DNA of 64,000 bases from positions 89,366 to 153,365 of the forward strand of contig PDIP01000043.1 in NCBI GenBank assembly GCA_002811645.1, given 5' to 3'. The position numbers and the translations under genes were made by a program. The notes under the pieces are model-generated. The model had not been told where the DNA came from. It saw nothing but the letters and a program-made list of their open reading frames with translations, and did not search any database. Shown piece by piece: positions 57,002 to 64,000 of this stretch (positions are counted from its first letter, which is position 1; each line of letters starts with the position of its first letter). Origin of the DNA: Corallochytrium limacisporum (lineage: Eukaryota > Opisthokonta).

Positions 57002-59002
57002 ATGGCTAGTGAACATATTGGCCGTCATGTCGAGGCCAGGACACGACAGAACAATGTGTATTCTGGGACTGTTGCGGACGTGGACGGATCCAGTAACTCC
57101 TTGACCCTGGTGCAGGTGGTAAAGAATGCAACGCAGGCTATGACTAGTGTTACATTGAGCGCACGGGATATCCTCGAACTAAAAGAGGCCACCAGTGGTA
57201 ACGACATTTCCACTGACTCATTGGCTTCCACCCCCGCTTCTTCAACGCAGCCAACGCCAAATCCAGCATTTAGTCGAGGGAACGTACCCACCGCCACACT
57301 CTTGGCACAGCGGAGAAAGCAGCTGGCACAGCCGCCTGCCTCCCTTCCCCAGCCTACCTATGCAACTACCCAGCCGCCAACATACGGAGCAACAACGCCG
57401 CAGGCGTCGCCCATGCCTGCCCCAGGAATACCAATGACAGCTGCAAATCTTGAACGAATGGCCATGCAACAGCCTCCTCATCCTCCCATGCACCAAGCTG
57501 CTCCACCAACCTATGCATACATGGCAGGACCACCGCAGTATGGACCGGGAATGGTCCAGGGACAACCATCTCATCAAGACCATGTTCATGCTCTGGCCGC
57601 AAGCGTACAACAAACCTACGCACCACCGCCCCATTTCAACGCCGGGCCTGCGCAACCGACATCGGTACCGCCCGTACAATCAGCAACTGCAACAAAGCCG
57701 CTCAGTGTGGCAGAGCTCGAGGCACAAATTGCGGCCAGCTCCCCGGGATTATCAGGAGCAAACCTGCGGACACCCACCCAGCAGCAGCAGCAGCAGCTCA
57801 ATGGCTCCAACGGTTCTCCACGAAGCAGTCGCCAGGGAAGCAATAGGTCACCAAATAAGCGGGGGGCCAAGGCAAAATCTCAGCAGCCGCTGGACTTCGA
57901 AACGGTGGATCACCAACCGTACCAATATCAGGACTCGCGTAGGACGCCGGCAAGGCAGAGAAAGAAGGACGCGGCGACATTCTCCACCAATCTTATGGGG
58001 ACTTCCAGTAACGACAACATCGGAGATGATTTCGATTTTCAGGCCAATCTGGCAAAATTTGATAAGAATAGCATTTTCAGGGAAATCGCCGAAGCGGATG
58101 ACATTGACGCTTCTCATCGCTTGGTGGCACATAATAAGAGGCCAGCGGAAGCCAAGATCCATTACACCGAGAGTGCCCTGGACGAAAACAGTCAGCAAAT
58201 GCAGCAAGCTGGTGCTTCAGAGATCGCCCGGGCACGCCAGGCGACATCTTTTGTCAGCGATCACGGCTACCCTATTCCTGTGACCACCCTGGAAACACGA
58301 CGGCGCTTGATACGATATGCAGACTCTCTTGGGTACAAGGAGCATACATTCATTGAAAATAGTGGGCGGTCAGTTAGTGAAATGGCGCTGCAGCTCCTGG
58401 GTGGCGCACGTCGCATCAATCCTTCCAATCGGCACCAATTACCCACTGTGATTGTTCTGGCGGGTGATGCAGTGAAGGGACAGGTAGCCATCTGTGCCGC
58501 GCGCCACTTGGCAAACCATAACATTAAGGTCAAACTGTGTGTGCCGGCCAGTGCACAGATCCCATTGGGTGCCATTGACATGTTCAGCAACAGTGACGGT
58601 GAGATTTCGGAGGGAGCGGAAAGCCTTCCGGACACCCTCATCGATCCTGTGGACCTCATTCTAGACGGTCTCGCTGGCCTCAGCAGTGACATTGACGATG
58701 CTCTTGAAGATGACGTCTGCCAGATGATTCAGTGGGCCAACGAAGCGAAATCCTCAAAGGTCGCCATCGATCTGCCATCCGGCTACCTCGGCGATGGATC
58801 CGAGATGGAGCAGTTCTTCCAAGCGAAATGGATTGTGGCTTTGGGGCTGCCTTTGGATACCATCCTCAACGAACGATTTGCAGGACATCAAATCTACCTT
58901 GCGGATGCGGGCATTCCACGTTTGATCTTCAATAAGGTCAACATATCATTCCCCACATCTCCGTTTGCGGACAAATTCGTGGTGGCTTTGCATCGGTCTT
59001 AG
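57002..59002 (+). CDS. EDC3: Enhancer of mRNA decapping EDC3
   Basis: A scaffold of the Dcp1-Dcp2 decapping complex and a P-body component. The 666 residues have an LSm domain (about 1-62, HIGRHVEARTR, SGTVADVD), a Pro/Gln-rich disordered linker with Q6 (260-265), an FDF motif (GDDFDFQANLAKFDK, about 341-355) that binds the helicase DDX6/Dhh1, and a YjeF-N Rossmann domain (about 425-666; VIVLAGDAVKGQVAICAARHL, LDGLAGL, IDLPSGYLGDG). The start ATG is in good context (CAACCATGG). It is convergent with the AIR/ZCCHC7 gene (90 bp). No paralogue is visible in the window. Confidence 0.96.
   Translation: MASEHIGRHVEARTRQNNVYSGTVADVDGSSNSLTLVQVVKNATQAMTSVTLSARDILELKEATSGNDISTDSLASTPASSTQPTPNPAFSRGNVPTATLLAQRRKQLAQPPASLPQPTYATTQPPTYGATTPQASPMPAPGIPMTAANLERMAMQQPPHPPMHQAAPPTYAYMAGPPQYGPGMVQGQPSHQDHVHALAASVQQTYAPPPHFNAGPAQPTSVPPVQSATATKPLSVAELEAQIAASSPGLSGANLRTPTQQQQQQLNGSNGSPRSSRQGSNRSPNKRGAKAKSQQPLDFETVDHQPYQYQDSRRTPARQRKKDAATFSTNLMGTSSNDNIGDDFDFQANLAKFDKNSIFREIAEADDIDASHRLVAHNKRPAEAKIHYTESALDENSQQMQQAGASEIARARQATSFVSDHGYPIPVTTLETRRRLIRYADSLGYKEHTFIENSGRSVSEMALQLLGGARRINPSNRHQLPTVIVLAGDAVKGQVAICAARHLANHNIKVKLCVPASAQIPLGAIDMFSNSDGEISEGAESLPDTLIDPVDLILDGLAGLSSDIDDALEDDVCQMIQWANEAKSSKVAIDLPSGYLGDGSEMEQFFQAKWIVALGLPLDTILNERFAGHQIYLADAGIPRLIFNKVNISFPTSPFADKFVVALHRS
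57779..57796 (+). repeat. (CAG)6 polyglutamine
   Basis: Six CAG codons in the EDC3 linker, residues 260-265. Confidence 0.95.
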
Positions 59003-59050
59003 AAGCAACAATCATTTGTTTCCATGTCTAAATTAGCTAGTGTATGTTTC

Positions 59051-59056
59051 TTTAAT
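59051..59056 (-). terminator. Polyadenylation signal, AIR/ZCCHC7 gene
   Basis: ATTAAA on the minus strand, 37 nt after the stop, inside the 90-bp convergent spacer. Confidence 0.4.
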
Positions 59057-59092
59057 CCTATAATGTATGACCATGGGAATTGTTTCGATTCT

Positions 59093-60343
59093 TTATCGTT
59101 TGTAAGACCCTTTGTACCGGCTGCGCGAGCCTGAACTGGTCTTGAAGTTGCCCCCTTTGCGTCCACCGCTGCTGGCGGCGCCATAGTACGGATGCGGGCT
59201 GCTGCGCGGTGTATCCCTTCGACTGCCCAGACGATTTTGTAGGTTCCGGCTGTTCGGTGTGCTGCGAGTTCTGCGACCCGCTCCTTCATTGCCACCGAAT
59301 GGGCTGCCTCTGTGCGAAGGATAGCCAAAGCCAAATTGAGGTGTCCCTTGGTTTCCGAGGCGGTTGGCCAGGCGGGTGTTCACTGGTGTGCTGTTCGCGG
59401 TGCCATAATGGTTGGGACTGTTGTACGCGCTCCGAAATCCACCTTGGTTTGGAGCAACTGGAAAAGGGAAGTACTTGATCTGGTTGTTGATCGGGCATTC
59501 GTGGTGCCAGTGGCCCTTGCGTGTGCAGAAGCAGCACCATGCGTGCGGATTCGTCGTCTGGGCTGGCTTCGGGGGTCCGTTCGATGTGGTATTTGCATAA
59601 ACACGCCAGATTTGGGGACAGTCTGCCTGCAGATGGCCCCACATATAACACCGGATGCATTCGAGTCGGAATTTCCTTCGCACCGCCGTGCAATCCTTTG
59701 ACTTATGGCCTGGTCTGTGACAATTGAAGCATAGCTCCTGTGGACAAGCAAACCGCACGTGCCCCGATAACCCGCAGAGTGCACATACATTGGCAGCGCT
59801 TCCGACTGGACAATGCTTCGCAATGTGACCGTTCTCACCACAATTGTGACAACGTAGTTCTTGGATGCCCTCACTCGAATAATAGCGATTGCTACTCTTA
59901 CTCATTCTGTCGTTCAAGTCCCGAGGGTGCACAGCCCACGGGTCATCTGTATCTTTCTTTTTTGGTTCTGCAGACTTTGCAAAGTCTTGTGCGTATTGCC
60001 CTTCTAGGTCATCATCTGGAAGAGAACTCTTGTCAGAGTCTTGGTCAATGTGCTGAACAACGACATCGTCCGATACTGAAACCACACTCGAATCATCAGA
60101 CTCTTGTTCCCTAATGAAGCTACTGTTCTGTGATTTTTGTTCCTGCTGTCCCACAGTCTCATCGTCGTGTTCGGCGTCAATCGACCCCTTGGTTTCAGTC
60201 TTGTCTACCTCCTTTGCCTTCTCGTCAGTGGTTTTTCGCGGCTCTTCAGCGATGGTTGGTTGCTGCGGCTGGAAACTTCGCTGCTGGAAATACATCTGAG
60301 ACACCAGTCTCCCTTCTTCATCGCTATCAATGTCACTGTTCAT
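59093..60343 (-). CDS. ZCCHC7: AIR/ZCCHC7-type zinc-knuckle protein (TRAMP)
   Basis: The RNA-binding subunit of the TRAMP complex, which tags aberrant nuclear RNAs for the exosome. The 416 residues have five CCHC knuckles: C165-C168-H173-C178, C187-C190-H195-C200, C205-C208-H213-C218, C229-C232-H237-C242 and C270-C273-H278-C283. The segment CPQIWRVY after knuckle four corresponds to the CPxIWRxY stretch of AIR/ZCCHC7 that contacts the poly(A) polymerase and Mtr4. The N-terminal 140 residues are acidic and disordered; the C-terminus is Gly/Arg/Ser-rich and basic. It is convergent with EDC3. The start is an ATG. Confidence 0.9.
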   Translation of the reverse strand: MNSDIDSDEEGRLVSQMYFQQRSFQPQQPTIAEEPRKTTDEKAKEVDKTETKGSIDAEHDDETVGQQEQKSQNSSFIREQESDDSSVVSVSDDVVVQHIDQDSDKSSLPDDDLEGQYAQDFAKSAEPKKKDTDDPWAVHPRDLNDRMSKSSNRYYSSEGIQELRCHNCGENGHIAKHCPVGSAANVCALCGLSGHVRFACPQELCFNCHRPGHKSKDCTAVRRKFRLECIRCYMWGHLQADCPQIWRVYANTTSNGPPKPAQTTNPHAWCCFCTRKGHWHHECPINNQIKYFPFPVAPNQGGFRSAYNSPNHYGTANSTPVNTRLANRLGNQGTPQFGFGYPSHRGSPFGGNEGAGRRTRSTPNSRNLQNRLGSRRDTPRSSPHPYYGAASSGGRKGGNFKTSSGSRSRYKGSYKR

Positions 60344-61044
60344 GATTGGTAAATCTTGCCAGAACAGTTTCTACACGTTCTCTTTGAATGCTCTCATGTC
60401 TATTTTTCACTTCTTTATGTGTTGGTTGAACATGTTTGGAAAGTCTTCTCTCGTTCCGGAACGTTCCTGCTGCCTAAAGTACCCCCGCCGTGTGGTAGCT
60501 GCCCCCCACTCAGTCTGTGCGGCCAAGGGGACCAGCAGCCCACCCGCACCCCCCTCCCCCCCTTCGCTCCCTTTCCAACCCGCGCGCTCAATGGGGGACC
60601 GAGGGAGAAGAAGGCTAGGGTGTGGGTGAAACTGCTCGTGTTATAAACTGATGCCCTAAACTACATAATTAGTATGCCGGAATATACTGTACTTTATTTT
60701 CACCCTCGCTGGGTTCCCCCGGTCCCGCTGTTTTCGTCACTTCTAAATTGCTGGACCTGCAACGCCGGTAGAAACTATACTGCACCCGGAAACCTTGCGA
60801 GAGACCCGCCGTTTCCCTCCCTCGTCTTCGTCGCTAGTTTCTTTGTTGGTATAGTCACAGTACTTGGTTTCCACGAAGCCCGAAGTGCGGCGGGCCACCA
60901 CAAGCACTGCGTTCGGTCGTTGTTGGGTCGGAGGGCGCCGCGACAGGGTCCGGAAACGAATTCCTCTGAAGCACTACGCAGTGCGTAGTGACAAGCAAAC
61001 AAACAGACCCAGAGTAATATTTTGAAACCAGTGACATCAGTGAC
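60344..61044. other. Divergent promoter spacer AIR/ZCCHC7 and REEP
   Basis: 701 bp with both 5' sides, plus a C-run near 60550-60560. No gene is supported. Confidence 0.55.
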
Positions 61045-61770
61045 ATGCAGTACCACGTAATTCCCCTCGTGGACCACGAGAAAGGATGCTTTGATGGACA
61101 TTTTGGTATTTGTGAACAAAGATCAATGGACTATGTCTCGGGTGCAGCGCGCCGGTGTGAACACAACGGGACCGTACCACGCAACACCTTTACCAGAATG
61201 CTCTTCTCCTACGTGGATCTATTGGCAACATATTTCCTGGCCGTGGTTGTGCCAGGATATCGGTCATTTAAGGCTATCCGTCACAAAGACTTACGGGAAT
61301 ACCAGGCATGGCTCATGTACTGGATTGTATACGCTTTCCTGGCTACAGTCCAACTCCCAATGGAGATCCTTATGTCATGGCTGCCATTCTACACAATTTT
61401 CAAGTACGCGGGATTGATCTGGTTGGTGGCACCGCAGAGCAAAGGGGCTGTATCGCTCTATAAACAATGGCTCCACTACAAACTAAAGGAATATGAGCCA
61501 CAGATCGACGAGACCGTCGTACGGGCACGCGAGCTTCTCTACGATCAGTTTAGCGGCGTGATTGACCAGGCGGTCGGCCTTGTGCGGGATAACATGAACA
61601 TGATCGTCTTTAAGGTACTAGAATCCCAGCAGAAATCCGGGGAGATGGATTTCAAGAGCAACGAGATTAAGGCGTCCAGGTCGGATGATGAGGAAGACAC
61701 CAAAATCAGCACACCCAGGAACGGAAGAAAGTGGCCCTCAAGGCAAACCACACCACGGAAGGATGAATGA
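61045..61770 (+). CDS. REEP/DP1/HVA22-family ER-shaping protein
   Basis: A hairpin membrane protein that curves ER tubules. The 241 residues carry the TB2/DP1/HVA22 domain at about 53-150: VVPGYRSFKAI, EYQAWLMYWIVYAFL, EILMSWLPFYTIFKYAGLIWL and PQSKGAVSLYKQW are all family marks. A charged, likely cytosolic tail with basic patches follows. The first 50 residues are an unusual Cys/His-containing extension; the next ATG (61201) would give a more typical start at MLFSYVDLLATYFLA, so the start is uncertain. It is convergent with the CENP-I-like gene (76 bp). Confidence 0.9.
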   Translation: MQYHVIPLVDHEKGCFDGHFGICEQRSMDYVSGAARRCEHNGTVPRNTFTRMLFSYVDLLATYFLAVVVPGYRSFKAIRHKDLREYQAWLMYWIVYAFLATVQLPMEILMSWLPFYTIFKYAGLIWLVAPQSKGAVSLYKQWLHYKLKEYEPQIDETVVRARELLYDQFSGVIDQAVGLVRDNMNMIVFKVLESQQKSGEMDFKSNEIKASRSDDEEDTKISTPRNGRKWPSRQTTPRKDE

Positions 61771-61841
61771 TCCGTCCAAAATATACATATATCATTCCTG
61801 GCGCAATCAGCATATCGATATCATAATCATACACATTACAT

Positions 61842-61847
61842 TTTATT
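61842..61847 (-). terminator. Polyadenylation signal overlapping the CENP-I-like stop codon
   Basis: The minus strand reads TGAATAAA, so AATAAA begins with the last base of the TGA stop. It lies in the 76-bp convergent spacer with REEP. Confidence 0.5.
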
Positions 61848-63271
61848 CATACACGCACTGAGCCAGAAGTATCAGCACCCATTTTTCGCAAAATGGCATT
61901 GCTGGTCACTGATGTAGCAGCGATGCCAGCCTGCAGGGCCGCCAAACTGTCTCCAATTTTATCACGCAGCTTTCTATCATCACTGATTTTCTCCAGAGCA
62001 CTTGTAAGCGTGTCATGGATATGGCCAGCCATCATGAACTGTGCCTGCGGCTCCGAGTGGAAAATATATGGGAACAAAATATCAAAGACCTCGAGTATGA
62101 ATGTAGCTGTGGCATTCGCCACAATGCTCTGCACTGCATCCAGATCCTCTGCTCGACAGCTCCGAAAGAATCTCCGCCACATGTCCAAGTTATCATCAAC
62201 GTCAACAGGAATGTACTGGACAATGGAAGCGACGTCTTGATAGGTAATTTGCCGGGGAAAGTCTAGAGCGTTGTGTAAGGCACTCTCGTGCACATGATCA
62301 CGGAGCGCGGGAATACTCGATGGCTGAACCATCAGGCGAGCGTAAGGTCCCCGCGTGAGCACATGAGAGCTGTTGTAGTAGGCCAGATTGGGGACTTGAT
62401 GTTTGCTTTGGTAGATAAGAATGGCGGCGGCGTCAGCAGCAGTCATGTCTCCAGCCACAGGTAAGCCAGACGACTGACACGATTCCTTCCAGGTCTTGTA
62501 CAGCATTCTCTTGATCATTTTTGGCTTGTGCCGGACTTTGATCTTGGTTTGGCTACAGAGTTCGTCTAGATTCCCCTCCTCATCCTTTGCGTATACCAAA
62601 GCTTGCTGACGTTGCCATAGTCGTGGTGCCAGCTCTGCGATGTAGTCGATCGATGACTTGGCCTTTGTTCTACTAGCAGGCAAAGGAATCTGCCGCCCGG
62701 ACGCCACATCAGGATACTCGAGGAATACCCTACGCTGCAGTTCTACCAAGGGGTGATTGAACTCTAAATTGTCGCATAGCTTAGCGATCGTAGCCGCACA
62801 TGACGCCTTCAACATGCCGTCGTCCAACAGAAGTCGAATAAAACAGATGGTCGCCTTTTGCATCTGAGTGTATGCCAGGTATCGCGCAAGACTCAATTGT
62901 GCCTTTGCTACAATGGATAGCGTCTCCGGATACAGCGCACACTGGACAACCAAAAACTCCCACACTCGTCGACGAATCTGTACATCGATGCTCTTCATTG
63001 ACAAAACTGCCATGGATTGTAGAACTACTGCCTTTTTCAGTGCACTGCGGGAGACGAGAGTACTTGCCAAGAGCATCATCTGCCGTCGTTTATATCTCTT
63101 AGTTGCCATATCCCTAAGGATTTCAGATATCATTACCTCTGGAAGTCCATAGTTGAGAGCATTTTCCACTAACCGCTGGCCATGTCTTGTCTGTTCCTCT
63201 CTAGTGGCGAAGCGATCCTCGCGGACTCGCCGGAAGGACGCCTCGAACATTTGTGCCTCCATGGCTTGCAT
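61847..63271 (-). CDS. CENP-I/Mis6-like protein, short
   Basis: A 474-residue, almost entirely helical protein with a HEAT-like pattern. It resembles CENP-I (Mis6/Ctf3), a CCAN kinetochore subunit, in the N-terminal half: LVENALNYGLPEVMISEIL then TLVSRSALKKAVVLQSMAVL, VQIRRRVWEFLVV and LARYLAYTQMQKATICFIRL follow the LVxxALxxGxPE-LxPRSxI-VQxxxxRWL order of Mis6. The middle holds YYNSSHVLTRGPYARLMVQP. It is shorter than the 700-750 residues of human CENP-I, so either the C-terminal half is reduced or the call is wrong. The start is an ATG. Confidence is modest because similarity was judged by eye. Confidence 0.5.
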   Translation of the reverse strand: MQAMEAQMFEASFRRVREDRFATREEQTRHGQRLVENALNYGLPEVMISEILRDMATKRYKRRQMMLLASTLVSRSALKKAVVLQSMAVLSMKSIDVQIRRRVWEFLVVQCALYPETLSIVAKAQLSLARYLAYTQMQKATICFIRLLLDDGMLKASCAATIAKLCDNLEFNHPLVELQRRVFLEYPDVASGRQIPLPASRTKAKSSIDYIAELAPRLWQRQQALVYAKDEEGNLDELCSQTKIKVRHKPKMIKRMLYKTWKESCQSSGLPVAGDMTAADAAAILIYQSKHQVPNLAYYNSSHVLTRGPYARLMVQPSSIPALRDHVHESALHNALDFPRQITYQDVASIVQYIPVDVDDNLDMWRRFFRSCRAEDLDAVQSIVANATATFILEVFDILFPYIFHSEPQAQFMMAGHIHDTLTSALEKISDDRKLRDKIGDSLAALQAGIAATSVTSNAILRKMGADTSGSVRV

Positions 63272-64000
63272 TTCATTCCTGGAAGATCACGTACTACAGA
63301 ACATTATGAGTTCAAATCAATGTAAATTCGACGGATAGTGCACATTGCAGCCCCTCATTGTCCTACAACATCAGTAGCTTGGCTCTGTTGATGTACCTAC
63401 TGCGATCTGTGCGGCCCCCCTGGGAGCAGCTGGAGACCTCCCAACTTCTTTGTGCCGACCGCCCCTCGCGCCAAAAAACCCATCGAGCACCCCTCCCCTC
63501 CGCACCTCCAAAAAATAGGCCCCTACTGTTTTGTGTTTGTTTCTCCACTTTCAAGAGTTTCACGCCCTGGTAGCATAGCTGCAACTATTCAGATAAATTG
63601 TTCCGCACGCCGGTCCCTCCCATCTAGGGAAGAACACAACCAGCCAAAAACTGACATACATCTCGGAGTAAAAGGCTACGGAAACACACTGCCCTGCCGG
63701 GCCGGGAAATCCGTCAGATGTCAAGTGCTTGGATGTGTCATCCACAGCGGACATGCATCTTCCCTAAGTAGAGAGGGTCAGTCGTACACCCACGCACGCT
63801 ATGCCTCATTTGTGTATCGCCGTGCTCCCATTAAGTCATACGGTTGGTGATGATGCAGATGGACAGATTCTGATCACCATCAAATCGTCACCGTGCGCTT
63901 TCTGGTTGGCGGCTGGACCTCCATTCCTCTCTCTGAGAAGTATATATAGATCTCTGCAGGCCACACAGCAAAGGAACAATAGCGCACCTTAGCAGCAAAC
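63272..64000. other. Right-end spacer, CENP-I-like 5' side
   Basis: 729 bp to the window end. Nothing is recognised; ORFs on both strands overlap and match no family. A divergent gene may begin beyond the end, in keeping with the alternation seen elsewhere. Confidence 0.5.

Overview
This window is nuclear DNA from an intron-poor, single-celled eukaryote. It holds 29 protein genes that I can name or describe, and each one reads as a single uninterrupted ORF. The gene set is eukaryotic throughout: CCT chaperonin, TSR1, TFIIH, APC/C, TRAMP, decapping, mitochondrial ribosome and mitochondrial TCA/Fe-S genes. An RFX factor, a TBL1-type corepressor, a MARK/SIK-like kinase with UBA and KA1-like regions and a Vac8-like armadillo protein point to an opisthokont or close relative, such as a unicellular holozoan or a fungal-side lineage. 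I infer this from family content and cannot name the species. I found no viral, plasmid or transposon genes, no CRISPR, and no tRNA or rRNA that I could support.

Layout from left to right (sign = strand): CCT6 (+), TSR1 (-), UBE3D-like (-), a 3.5-kb low-complexity stretch, MATE transporter (+), RFX (-), a gap-containing spacer, TFB5 (-), SPF30-like without Tudor (+), argininosuccinate synthase (-), LRR protein (+), BRCT orphan (-), APC13 (-), SND2/TMEM208 (+), ISCU (-), TBL1 (-), methyltransferase (-), PDAP1 (+), PFA-DSP phosphatase (-), HAD phosphatase (+), MARK/SIK kinase (-), a 3.8-kb spacer, WrbA-type flavodoxin (+), Vac8-like (-), mS33 (+), cytosolic carboxypeptidase (-), succinyl-CoA ligase beta (+), RWD-RING protein (-), EDC3 (+), AIR/ZCCHC7 (-), REEP (+), CENP-I-like (-).

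Gene order is not by pathway. What stands out is orientation. No two plus-strand genes are adjacent, 23 of 28 neighbour pairs switch strand, and the last 15 genes alternate strictly. Convergent 3' ends are mostly 74-241 bp apart, while divergent 5' ends are 0.4-3.8 kb apart. The 5' spacers carry homopolymer runs, CA/CT microsatellites and G-runs, and both assembly gaps lie in such sequence. Several genes use AATAAA or ATTAAA just after the stop.

Functionally the genes cover RNA metabolism (EDC3, AIR/ZCCHC7, SPF30-like, TSR1), mitochondrial metabolism (ISCU, SUCLA2, mS33, ASS1 feeding arginine synthesis), transcription and signalling (RFX, TBL1, TFB5, MARK/SIK), ER/membrane biology (SND2, REEP, Vac8-like, MATE) and cell cycle/kinetochore (APC13, CENP-I-like). 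I did not find one new multi-gene system. The best leads are the alternating gene architecture, the Tudor-less SPF30 homologue, the double-RWD RING protein, the single-BRCT small protein and the short CENP-I-like protein.
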